Shown: piece after piece, positions 27,462 to 36,104 of the stretch
How the letters are laid out: every line of letters begins with the position of its first letter
Position numbering within the stretch: the first letter of the stretch is position 1
Assembly: GCF_003752155.1 (NCBI RefSeq)
Contig: NZ_RJVG01000013.1
Span: 31,547-95,546 of the forward strand
From: Mobilisporobacter senegalensis
Lineage (GTDB): Bacteria; Bacillota; Clostridia; Lachnospirales; Lachnospiraceae
DNA: 64,000 nt
Reading direction: 5' to 3'
Notes under the pieces: generated by a model
Seen by the model: only the letters and a program-made list of their open reading frames with translations
Database searches by the model: none
What the model was told of the DNA's origin: nothing
Position numbers and translations under genes: made by a program

Positions 27462-28460
27462 CTATATAATATCAAATTTGAAAATGGTATCGAACATTCT
27501 GAGGACTTTAAAATTTCCTTTTGCAGTAAGTTCTCCTGCCATGAATGCATTTTGAAATGTACTTCGTCCCTTTATAATTCTTTCCATTACGTCATGGGTG
27601 GTTTTTGCTATTACATTTGCATTATCCATTTCTCCATAATAACATTTTAAGTCTGAATCAGCTATTTCAATAATTAGTGTCTTATTCTTATCTGCAATGT
27701 TAATTGAATACGATGCATTAAAACCCTTTTGTGGATGAAAATTCTCTCTTATATTCTTAACAAATTCTGATTCATTATCCCCATTTTCACTGCCTAACAT
27801 TTCTTTAAAAATCTGGGTAAGTTCTTCAATATCCTCTTTTTGTTTCTTTACGTATGTATCATCCGATACATACATAGAAAGCTGTTCACTTTCCTGGGGC
27901 GTTAAATCTATTGTACTGGTTCTAAGAAGATTTTCTTTTACCACATAGTTACTTGTAGGGAGTATTTTAACCTTTTGATTAATACTTCTATACAGATTTT
28001 CTGCCTTTTTCTCAATAATTTTACTATAATCCGGATTTGTTTCAAAGTCAACATGGTCTTCTACATATGCACTCACTCCACTAATCGGTGTACCACCAAG
28101 CATTTCCCAAGCTTCGATCAGAGTTAATTCTGCTGCTCTTTCTCCATAAGTAGTGGCCATTACAACTGGCAGCATATATGTTTTACTGATTTTTTCTTTA
28201 TCTCCATATAACCAGCATGCATCTAAAAATTGCTGCATAAAACCGCCAATTCCAAACCATTCCACTGTGGTGGCAAGGATTACACCATCTGCCTCCTTTA
28301 AAGTCTTAGGTAACATATTAATTCCATTCTTATCTTCATACAAATTGTATTTCGTTACTTCTACTCTTAATTCTTCTAGTACTTCTGTTAATTTATTAAT
28401 AACATAAAGAGTCGGATCTTCAATAAGCCCTCTGCCACCGTAATAAATGTTTACTTTCAA
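27462..28460 (-). CDS. Flavodoxin-like reductase fused to an SCP2 domain
   Basis: The first ~170 residues have an NADPH-dependent FMN reductase/flavodoxin fold (EADGVILATTVEWFGIGGFMQQFLDACW). The last ~100 residues form an SCP2-type lipid-binding domain (FVKNIRENFHPQKGFNASYSINIA through AFMAGELTAKGNFKVLRMFDTIFKF). This suggests a flavoprotein acting on a hydrophobic ligand, but the substrate is unknown. The start is TTG with AGAGAGGTG upstream, inside the end of the rhomboid gene; the two genes are coupled. Confidence 0.83.
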   Translation of the reverse strand: MKVNIYYGGRGLIEDPTLYVINKLTEVLEELRVEVTKYNLYEDKNGINMLPKTLKEADGVILATTVEWFGIGGFMQQFLDACWLYGDKEKISKTYMLPVVMATTYGERAAELTLIEAWEMLGGTPISGVSAYVEDHVDFETNPDYSKIIEKKAENLYRSINQKVKILPTSNYVVKENLLRTSTIDLTPQESEQLSMYVSDDTYVKKQKEDIEELTQIFKEMLGSENGDNESEFVKNIRENFHPQKGFNASYSINIADKNKTLIIEIADSDLKCYYGEMDNANVIAKTTHDVMERIIKGRSTFQNAFMAGELTAKGNFKVLRMFDTIFKFDII

Positions 28461-28461
28461 A

Positions 28462-29607
28462 TTAATACACCTCTCTCTTCTTTGGTTTTCTATATATGAG
28501 TGCAGCTATTAGTAATCCTGCTATAAATCCTGCAATATGAGCAACATTATCAATTTCCTGACTTGAAAAACCGCTATAAATACTTAATATTGCAAATATA
28601 ATTAATTGTCCTGTACTTATATCTTCTAAACGTCCACGATTAACAAGAACGATATATAGCATTGATCCTACAACACCAAAGATAGCACCAGATGCTCCTA
28701 CTGCAACAACATTATTATTCTGTATCATATTATAACCCATTGAAGCGACTCCCGCAATAACACCTGAACCCAAATATATCAAGAGATACCGTATTTTCCC
28801 TGCCGCTCGTTCCAGGTTATCACCTATAAAAATCAGAATAATCATATTATTGGCAAGGTGACGAAATCCAAAATGCAAAAACATATATGTGAATAACCGA
28901 TGGTACTCTTCATAAGTTACAACATATGGCCAAAACATTGCTCCATTATTAAGCATATAGTCTGTATCCATAGTAGAACCATTCATCTCTAAATAGAAAA
29001 ATATGATAACATTAATAAGGATAATGAGCGTATTGCATATGGTAAAATAGTTTCTCCTTGAATAATTTCTTTGGCTTTGTCCCCCATAATTATTTGTATT
29101 ATGGGAACGCCCTTCATTATTATTAATAGGAGTTGTATAAGTATCCTTTTTATAGATCTCTCTGTCTTCACCGGTATATTCATATTTATATGGTTCGATA
29201 ATAATAGGTTTTAAAATTTCTTCAATCATTGTTCTCATATCGAGAAACGATGAGTTCTGATGCTCAAATAATATGAGTTTACGTTCCTTTGTGTCAACAA
29301 TCCAGCAATTTTCTAATACTGAAGGAATATTTTTGACTTTCTCTGTATTATTTGTGCATAATAAATTCAATATATGAATCTGTTCAAAATTCTTTTTGCC
29401 AAATTGGCTCATTACCTGATCAGTTATGTTCTCACATTGTTCTTTCGTAAATTCATTTCCTTGATTCATATTATATAATAATATAACATACGCCTGCTCC
29501 AAAATAACCGTATAATAAAGATAAATTCCATCCACATTCACGGTTACTTTATGATAATTCTTTTGTTGCAGCTTTAATAAGATGTCATTAATAATCAACA
29601 ATATCAT
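28462..29607 (-). CDS. Rhomboid intramembrane serine protease
   Basis: A membrane protease that cleaves transmembrane helices. An N-terminal cytosolic domain of about 190 residues precedes six helices. The catalytic Ser lies in GASGAIFG and the catalytic His in NVAHIAGFIAGLL; HFGFRHLANNM carries the conserved His/Asn of helix 2. The ATG at 29607 is tentative, as neither it nor a TTG two codons earlier has a good ribosome site. It is coupled to the downstream flavodoxin-SCP2 gene. The substrate is unknown. Confidence 0.9.
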   Translation of the reverse strand: MILLIINDILLKLQQKNYHKVTVNVDGIYLYYTVILEQAYVILLYNMNQGNEFTKEQCENITDQVMSQFGKKNFEQIHILNLLCTNNTEKVKNIPSVLENCWIVDTKERKLILFEHQNSSFLDMRTMIEEILKPIIIEPYKYEYTGEDREIYKKDTYTTPINNNEGRSHNTNNYGGQSQRNYSRRNYFTICNTLIILINVIIFFYLEMNGSTMDTDYMLNNGAMFWPYVVTYEEYHRLFTYMFLHFGFRHLANNMIILIFIGDNLERAAGKIRYLLIYLGSGVIAGVASMGYNMIQNNNVVAVGASGAIFGVVGSMLYIVLVNRGRLEDISTGQLIIFAILSIYSGFSSQEIDNVAHIAGFIAGLLIAALIYRKPKKREVY

Positions 29608-29693
29608 TCCCAACTTTTTATATATAAGGCAGATAAATTTTTACAGTTAGATTGATTATAGCATAAATATCCAATAAATCAATGAAACAATAA

Positions 29694-29735
29694 AAAAGAA
29701 GGATATCAATATATTCTTTAGAAAATCCTTCTTTT
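29694..29735 (-). terminator. Terminator of the tad operon
   Basis: AAAAGAAGGAT (29694-29704) pairs with ATCCTTCTTTT (29725-29735), about 25 nt after the FHA gene, with T residues on the minus strand. Confidence 0.8.
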
Positions 29736-29759
29736 ATAAGAATATTATAAAATGTTTAG

Positions 29760-31169
29760 TTATATTATCTCATTTAATATTTCAAATTGATAGGTGATAT
29801 TCGCCATTCTTACTTCATCACCAAGGTGTAATTCTTTCGGAACATCCGCTTTTAATCTATTGCTATTTAAGTATGTTCCATTTGTTGAATTAAGATCTGT
29901 AATAAAAAATCCTTCTCCTTTTTGTTCTATTTTTGCATGAAATCTACTGATAACATTACTTTTTACCGATTTGTCTACCTGATCATTGAGTTTTCCGAAA
30001 AAGAAAGGAAATTCTATGATTTTTATATCTTTGTAATTTATTGAGTTTGTTGATTTTAATATATAAGTAAGTTCCTCATCTATTAGGAAAGTTGTCTTTT
30101 CAGAATTGTAGTTATCTAGTAATACAGTTCTATTTTCTTTTTCCTCCTCTTCACTCTCTGTTTCATTGATATCTACATCATTAATGTATTCTACCTTTCC
30201 TTTTATCTTAGGAATTTTATTCTTTTTGTGCAGTAATTTACTTAAAAGATAAATCTCACCGGTCCCTAAAACTAATATATACCCAAACATTTTTATAATG
30301 TCTAATTTTTCATTAAACTTATCATAATATAATTCAAATTTATATCCCATTAAGATCAATATAATATAAGCCATTACAGAAAATGCTGAAAATCCTATTG
30401 CTTTTTCAGAGTAAACCATAACTTCTTCTTCACTTTCCAGCCTTTCTTCCATTATTGGGATTATAAATTTTTTATTACTTTTATCTTTACTTTCTACCTT
30501 TCTCTTAACCTTGCTCCTGCTTTTTTCAGCTATTTTATAATTATTATCTTTATTATTTTCAATATTACTCTTTTCTGTACTTTTATTAATACTAATTCTA
30601 TTATTCTTCTTGGATATGAACTCTTCCTTTTTACATTTGTTATTAATAAAGTCTAATAATTTATCAAATGTAGGGTATTCCTCTTTACTGATTTTATAAA
30701 GTCCATAAATAAAAAGTATTCCTTGTTCATCATTATAATCAACTTTATTCATTAGATATTCTATTAGACTGCTTAATTGATCAGTAATGTCTTTTTGATA
30801 TCCATCCAGATAACACAGACTCACTTCATATGTAGGTAAAATATAAAGATAATCAGGATCTAATACAAAATCATTTTCAAGTAGCAAGTATTCTTTTCCT
30901 TCTTCAATAGCTTTAATAGTCTCCTCCATTATTTTCTTTACTTCCTCATATCTGAGAGCGATATTATCTAATGACCGGGTTAATGATTGCCTGGATGTTA
31001 TATCATAGTGATATTGCTTTACATTATCAACGATATGCAAGTCAAGACTGAGCAGCCCCTTAATTTTATTATTTAGCAGCATTTTTAAGCTATAATTAGA
31101 ATTTTCTTCCTCACTGACTATAATCAAATATTGGCCATCAAAATCTTTTTTATATTGTGAATTGATCAA
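29760..31169 (-). CDS. FHA-domain membrane protein with DUF6382-like N-terminus
   Basis: A 469-aa protein at the end of the tad operon. The first ~190 residues resemble the DUF6382 domain. A charged linker follows, then two membrane helices (about residues 265-310), an acidic linker and a C-terminal FHA domain (FPFFFGKLNDQ, SNVISRFHAKIEQ, DLNSTNGTYLN), which binds phosphothreonine. It may tether the pilus machine to Ser/Thr kinase signalling. The start is TTG with GGGGAG 8 nt upstream. No kinase gene lies nearby. Confidence 0.85.
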   Translation of the reverse strand: MINSQYKKDFDGQYLIIVSEEENSNYSLKMLLNNKIKGLLSLDLHIVDNVKQYHYDITSRQSLTRSLDNIALRYEEVKKIMEETIKAIEEGKEYLLLENDFVLDPDYLYILPTYEVSLCYLDGYQKDITDQLSSLIEYLMNKVDYNDEQGILFIYGLYKISKEEYPTFDKLLDFINNKCKKEEFISKKNNRISINKSTEKSNIENNKDNNYKIAEKSRSKVKRKVESKDKSNKKFIIPIMEERLESEEEVMVYSEKAIGFSAFSVMAYIILILMGYKFELYYDKFNEKLDIIKMFGYILVLGTGEIYLLSKLLHKKNKIPKIKGKVEYINDVDINETESEEEEKENRTVLLDNYNSEKTTFLIDEELTYILKSTNSINYKDIKIIEFPFFFGKLNDQVDKSVKSNVISRFHAKIEQKGEGFFITDLNSTNGTYLNSNRLKADVPKELHLGDEVRMANITYQFEILNEII

Positions 31170-31224
31170 ATTTCTTCTCCCCTCACTCCCCTGTTGTGCA
31201 TAATATCCTCTATAAGATTACCCC

Positions 31225-31875
31225 TTACTTAATAAAAGCTTTTAATTTTTTTAAAATTTCATCATAGCCTTTCAGATCATCAACGATACCCTCAACTACA
31301 TCAAATTGTCGAATGAATTCTGCCGGATAGTGAACACGTCCCTTAGATAGTATTGTAAAATTCGTGCCGCTTCCAGTGAAAAATTCTTTTACTTTTAATA
31401 TAGATATATTCATGTCAACTTCTACTCTAACCGCTATATTTGAATGATCCGCATCCACTACAATATCATTGATTTCCGCTATATATAAATTAATGGATAG
31501 TTGTTCCTCCAATATTCTTCCGATTTCTTCTCTTTCCTGTTTGGTATCGCCAATCACAGGAAAGTAAATTCCCCTATTATCTATATTTATATAATCAATT
31601 TCATCACCAGCCCCATTCCATTCGTGTTTAACCATTAATCCTGCCTGAATTATATTAGCATTAAGGATTGCCTGAATTCTGGATTTGTCATGGAGATAGA
31701 ATCCCATATAAATCAGAGCTATTATCACAAAAATAATGATGGGTATAATCAATGCTGCTTCCACCGTATAGCTTGCACGAGATACAAACAGTATGAACGT
31801 ACTGTCTTCATTATTTATTTTCTCTTCCTTTTTCTGTTGTCTATTGATAGTATAGATTAAATATTTTTCCAGCAT
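31225..31875 (-). CDS. TadE-like pseudopilin
   Basis: A 216-aa single-pass protein. The TadE signature ASYTVEAALIIPIIIFVIIALIYMGF (about residues 33-58) combines the processing site and membrane helix, with the conserved Glu; a short extracytoplasmic domain follows. Its start overlaps the stop of the preceding prepilin peptidase gene (TAATG), so it may be a substrate of that enzyme. It is a likely minor pseudopilin that initiates or stabilises Flp pilus assembly. Confidence 0.87.
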   Translation of the reverse strand: MLEKYLIYTINRQQKKEEKINNEDSTFILFVSRASYTVEAALIIPIIIFVIIALIYMGFYLHDKSRIQAILNANIIQAGLMVKHEWNGAGDEIDYINIDNRGIYFPVIGDTKQEREEIGRILEEQLSINLYIAEINDIVVDADHSNIAVRVEVDMNISILKVKEFFTGSGTNFTILSKGRVHYPAEFIRQFDVVEGIVDDLKGYDEILKKLKAFIK

Positions 31876-32306
31876 TATGATAAAATCACCCCAATATACC
31901 CCAAAAAAATAAATGGAATAAACGGTAATGTTGTTTTCTTAGTGATTTTTTTTAAAAATAATAAAATCACAGAAAACAGGAATATCAAAAGGAGAGCATA
32001 TAAAAACAGGAAAGCGTTTTCCCAAAAACCCAAGCCAATACCGGTAAGAATAAGTACGATCCCATCACCCATTCCTATCTGCCATCTGCTTAATCTGCCA
32101 ATTCCAATCATTGATATACCAACAATAGTTCCAAAAAGTCCATTTACAATAGAAATATTATTCCGAAAAGGAAGGCAGATCAATAAAATAATGATGCCTG
32201 GAACGATTATACTCATTGAAATTCTTCTTCTTTTTATATCTTTAATACTAGAAATTACTAAGATTACTCCCAATAGAATTTGGACAAATGTATCATATAT
32301 ATTCAT
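31875..32306 (-). CDS. Second A24 prepilin peptidase of the tad operon
   Basis: A compact (143 aa) TadV/CpaA-type aspartyl protease. The two catalytic aspartates fit SSIKDIKRRRIS (first) and GMGDGIVL (second, the GxGD motif). Four or five membrane helices are visible. It lies between two TadE-like genes and overlaps one, suggesting it serves the pseudopilins while the operon-proximal peptidase serves the Flp pilin. That division of labour is inference. The ATG follows TAGGAGG. Confidence 0.83.
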   Translation of the reverse strand: MNIYDTFVQILLGVILVISSIKDIKRRRISMSIIVPGIIILLICLPFRNNISIVNGLFGTIVGISMIGIGRLSRWQIGMGDGIVLILTGIGLGFWENAFLFLYALLLIFLFSVILLFLKKITKKTTLPFIPFIFLGYIGVILS

Positions 32307-32321
32307 AAAAATCCTCCTATT

Positions 32322-33233
32322 TTAATCTCCATGACCACCACATCTTGAACAAGGAGATCTTCCCTGTACTTTGGATAATAAAATCTCTATCACACTTCTT
32401 TTTAATTTACTGCAGGATAATGTGGAATGATATCGATTGCCATCTGAAGTTATATAGACAACTGCTGTTGAATCCAAGTGTTTGTCCCTCATACAGCTTT
32501 CACAAGCATAATATTTCCCTCCACTGTCATTTCTTTGTACCCCGAGATTCTCAAATTTGCATTCAGAAATATTAAACTTAATATATGTACAATCTCTCCT
32601 AATGTGGTAAACCGTCCCTGTCCTGGTTATATAAACAATTCTATCATCCACTGCACCATCTTCTTTTTTCTCTATTAGATAATTAATTGGCTTATATCCA
32701 GTAAATGCCCTTATCTTCACGGATTGAACTGTAAGTATATTTCCCAGCCTATAGATAGGAACAGGTATTTTAATATTGTATAATGCAATTATTTCTATCA
32801 TGTCATTTTGCTCAAGGAATTTGGACTGTAATAAAGAAATACCTCCTATTCCCCCAATAACACATGAATTATCAATAATATCTTTATTTATATATTCCTT
32901 CATCTTTGCCTGATAAAAGATAGATGCTCCAAGATTATTTATATCAACATATTCTTTTGAAATATTATTAAATTTACTATCGTTTTTCGCTTCATTTTTC
33001 TCATTATATTTGTCATCACCCTCATAGTTTTTAATGTAGTCATAAATAAAAGCATATTGAGATGCAAATTCTCCTGTTTGGGTAATTGCAGACTGAATAA
33101 TTTCTTGAACAAGTAAAATTTGCAGAAAATATAGAATTGCCATAATGCCAAAAATAAATATAGGAAGTACTAAGCTGGCTTCTACAGTAATGGATGCCCG
33201 ATTATTCTTATTATATGTATTATTGTTTCCCAT
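32322..33233 (-). CDS. TadE/TadG-like protein with duplicated Cys motifs
   Basis: After a TadE-type N-terminus (ASITVEASLVLPIFIFGIMAILYFL, about residues 13-37) comes an extracytoplasmic domain and then two copies of a metal-type motif: VYITRTGTVYHIRRDC followed by CESC, and VYITSDGNRYHSTLSC followed by CSRC. The repeated pattern YIT-x-x-G-x-x-YH-x4-C...CxxC resembles small zinc-binding tails seen on secreted enzymes. I chose the ATG at 33233 for its AAGG site; an ATG five codons upstream lacks one. It follows the 33.3-kb inverted-repeat element. Confidence 0.8.
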   Translation of the reverse strand: MGNNNTYNKNNRASITVEASLVLPIFIFGIMAILYFLQILLVQEIIQSAITQTGEFASQYAFIYDYIKNYEGDDKYNEKNEAKNDSKFNNISKEYVDINNLGASIFYQAKMKEYINKDIIDNSCVIGGIGGISLLQSKFLEQNDMIEIIALYNIKIPVPIYRLGNILTVQSVKIRAFTGYKPINYLIEKKEDGAVDDRIVYITRTGTVYHIRRDCTYIKFNISECKFENLGVQRNDSGGKYYACESCMRDKHLDSTAVVYITSDGNRYHSTLSCSKLKRSVIEILLSKVQGRSPCSRCGGHGD

Positions 33234-33258
33234 AAGTTTTCCTTCCATTGAACTAATA

Positions 33259-33449
33259 GGAATAAATTAGGATATCCTCTCGCTATTTTTAGGGGTAATT
33301 TTTATTGCCCTTTGTGGGCTTGCTTCTTATCGGGGTAATGATGCTTAGAGAGAATGCTAATAAATTGTATTTTTAATAGTTACAAAAATAGAGTTTGAAG
33401 AATATAGGATCCATGTTTGGATCAGCGAGAGGATATCCTAATTTATCCC
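33259..33449. repeat. Long inverted-repeat (MITE-like) element in the tad operon
   Basis: Perfect 23-bp inverted repeats at 33262-33284 and 33424-33446 (starting ATAAATTAGGATATCC) flank about 140 bp. Internal hairpins include GATCCA/TGGATC at 33408-33423 and GGG-TAAT/ATTGCCC near 33293-33310. It separates two cotranscribed tad genes. It may be a non-autonomous mobile element or an RNA-processing structure; no target-site duplication is obvious. Confidence 0.8.
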
Positions 33450-33457
33450 TAAAGTTT

Positions 33458-35917
33458 TTAGTAAGAATACTCTTTAGTAACATCATATTTGTAACCCTGT
33501 ATGTCACTGTTTAGTATTTTGTTTACAAACGGTAATTTAATAAATTTAGCCCCAATATAAAATTCTGCTTTTACTTTATATCCATAGATACAGTTTTCCA
33601 TTAAAAAGTTTTCTTCATATTTATACCTTATATTTTCTTGTATTAAATCCATCATTCTTTTACATTTCATGTTTTGGTTCATAAGGTACAGAAAAACCCT
33701 GATATATTCATCATAATTCATATCATAAGAAGCACTTCTTTTGTCAGATAACTTTGTCACTTTTTCTTGAATCAGCTTTTTGTTCATAAGTAATAATTCA
33801 CTATATTGTATTGCAAAATTGCTTTTTCCCTTTATAAATGGTATATATTTATTCTCTAATAATCCAGTGGTATCTACTAAAGCTTCTTCATATGCCCAAA
33901 TGAGCAAAATTGCCATTTTGGTAAGACTTATCAATGGTTCAAGACATGTAAACCCCACTAAGGCTGCTGCTGTTGCATATGCCAATCCACTTTTTTCACT
34001 ATCCGTAAATAAATATACAAAATTCATAATTGTCCGGGTAAACAATAATTTATGTACTATATCTGAAAAATTATCATAATCCTTCAAATTGCCATTCAAT
34101 ATATATTCCTGTTCATATTCCAGCATAGTTTTTTTTAATGTTTTTTCATTTGTTTTACTACTTTGATTTTTAAAATGCTCTATTATATATTCATTTAATA
34201 AGACCATTTCTAAAAGCTCATTACTATTATTTATTTCCCCAATCTCTTCTTTGCTCTCTTTTGCATATTCTCCAAATGAAGATTTTAAATTGTCACGATA
34301 ATCATCTTCATTCCAGTGGCTTATATTATTAGAAATCTCTTCTTCGACTTGTTCTCCTTTGTTTTTTTCAATTAGTTTAGACGGAAGATCAAGACCGGAA
34401 AGTTCTCTTTTAGAGATAGCAGATAAATCTTTTACAACCAGGTTTAAAACACCATCATTTATTAATTCTTTAAAATAAGTAACAGGATTTTTCACATTTG
34501 GGTCAATTTTGAGAGAACTATAATCAAACCAAAGATCTTTTGTATCATATGCTTTTAAAGATTGGCTAAGATTTGTGGTGAATAAAATCATTTGATTTAT
34601 GCTTTCTTCTGCTTCATTTATTGGTATATTATTAATGGCATATACCCCTTCTAATATCCCATAATTACATGATAATGCATTCTGGATGGCAGCCAGCCTG
34701 TTTTTACTTAGATTATACTCTTTTTTCTCTCCTAAATTATTAATATATTCCTTCATTTTATTAGAATCTTTATTTAATTCATTATATAATTTTTCATCAA
34801 CATTCTCTTTATTTTCACTCAGATACTCCTCATACAACTTGACCTCATTCGCTGCCTTTTCTTGATTTATGGAGATACTGGGAATCACTTTTAATGCAGC
34901 ACTAATTTTGTTTTGGGTTCCCTCTGTTAGATCTATTAATCGATTGACATTAAATTTTATATTTTCCAGTGACTTATTCTTTTTATTTTCTAATTCATTT
35001 ATCTTTGAACTTATGTGAGCCTTCCGTTCTTCACTGCCTTCATCATCATCACTTATACTTTCTAACTCATTCTTAAGATTTTCTATCTGTTCTTTATAAA
35101 TTTTAATATTCTTCTCATATCCAATAATCTCATTAAGCCAGACAATTGGCGTTTGATAACTGCTCATTAGTGACTCAAAAACAACATCCTGGGATATTGC
35201 CAAACTATTTTTATCTATAGCCCCGACACAGAATTTTTTTACAAAATTTTTCTCCGTTTTTATTAAATTATTTTTATAATGAATTCCTCTTTTATCCACA
35301 GAAATGCCTTCTATATAACGGATTAAATCCAACATACTTTCACTAAGAGTATAAGCTGACTCTTCCAGGTTTATCTTTTTTTCCATAATATCTGATACCT
35401 GTACAGACGTTTCAGAATTAGTATACTTTTCTCCAGCAGTTTCAATCAGATTCGCTGGTAACTTATATTTCATGAATCCAACTGCTTCATGAATAAACAT
35501 TTTATTTTCTAAGTCCATTGCTCTTACTGTATCTTCTATGGAAATATTGTCAATGGAAACATCATATAAATTCATAGTTGGCATATCAAAAGAATGTCCT
35601 AATAATGTATACTCTTTTGATGGATTTAAGGAAAACTCCATATATTCTTCCATAATCTCAGCCATCTGAGGTAAATTTATTTCCCTGGTTCCATATCCTC
35701 CATCAAGAAAAAACAGATGATAATCTTCGTACATTGGGTAAAAATATTCCCCCAATACAGATCCCATTGAAGTCGTCAGCGCCCGGCTGGCATAAACTTT
35801 TGCAATATTGATTCTGGCCCCTTCAATTACAGTGCCAATAAGAGACAATATCAATAATAAAACGAGACTCAAAAAAGCTGTAACTTCTCCTTTTTTTTCT
35901 TTAATCCAGAATTTCAT
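33458..35917 (-). CDS. DUF5702-type Tad-associated protein
   Basis: An 819-aa protein of the DUF5702 type found in Lachnospiraceae tad loci. A TadG-like membrane segment near the N-terminus (VTAFLSLVLLLILSLIGTVIEGARINIAK) is followed by a very large, partly coiled-coil extracytoplasmic region (long E/K/N-rich helices around residues 270-420) and a hydrophobic segment near residue 660. I chose ATG at 35917 (MKFWIKEKKGEV), which overlaps the pilin gene by 17 nt; the ORF opens 15 codons earlier without a ribosome site. Probably a surface component of the pilus base; the exact role is unknown. Confidence 0.8.
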   Translation of the reverse strand: MKFWIKEKKGEVTAFLSLVLLLILSLIGTVIEGARINIAKVYASRALTTSMGSVLGEYFYPMYEDYHLFFLDGGYGTREINLPQMAEIMEEYMEFSLNPSKEYTLLGHSFDMPTMNLYDVSIDNISIEDTVRAMDLENKMFIHEAVGFMKYKLPANLIETAGEKYTNSETSVQVSDIMEKKINLEESAYTLSESMLDLIRYIEGISVDKRGIHYKNNLIKTEKNFVKKFCVGAIDKNSLAISQDVVFESLMSSYQTPIVWLNEIIGYEKNIKIYKEQIENLKNELESISDDDEGSEERKAHISSKINELENKKNKSLENIKFNVNRLIDLTEGTQNKISAALKVIPSISINQEKAANEVKLYEEYLSENKENVDEKLYNELNKDSNKMKEYINNLGEKKEYNLSKNRLAAIQNALSCNYGILEGVYAINNIPINEAEESINQMILFTTNLSQSLKAYDTKDLWFDYSSLKIDPNVKNPVTYFKELINDGVLNLVVKDLSAISKRELSGLDLPSKLIEKNKGEQVEEEISNNISHWNEDDYRDNLKSSFGEYAKESKEEIGEINNSNELLEMVLLNEYIIEHFKNQSSKTNEKTLKKTMLEYEQEYILNGNLKDYDNFSDIVHKLLFTRTIMNFVYLFTDSEKSGLAYATAAALVGFTCLEPLISLTKMAILLIWAYEEALVDTTGLLENKYIPFIKGKSNFAIQYSELLLMNKKLIQEKVTKLSDKRSASYDMNYDEYIRVFLYLMNQNMKCKRMMDLIQENIRYKYEENFLMENCIYGYKVKAEFYIGAKFIKLPFVNKILNSDIQGYKYDVTKEYSY

Positions 35918-36086
35918 CTGTGTCACCTGTAATAGCTTCAAATGCATCTTCGACAATATCACTTATATTGTCTTTGAAAATAACTACAAGGCCAACTAAA
36001 ATAACAAGAATTAATATAATCTCTACTACACCAATTCCATCCTCTTCTTTTACAAATCCTTCTATAAGTTCCTTAAATTTATTCAT
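35901..36086 (-). CDS. Flp/type IVb major pilin
   Basis: A 61-aa prepilin: short charged leader, EEDGIGVVEIILILVILVGLVVIF hydrophobic helix with the conserved Glu five residues after the G of the processing site, and an acidic tail. This is the Flp1 family pattern. The ATG follows ACGGAGG. It is embedded in the tad operon right after tadC, and is the probable structural subunit of the pilus. Confidence 0.85.
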   Translation of the reverse strand: MNKFKELIEGFVKEEDGIGVVEIILILVILVGLVVIFKDNISDIVEDAFEAITGDTDEILD

Positions 36087-36104
36087 ATAATCCCTCCGTA
36101 AATT

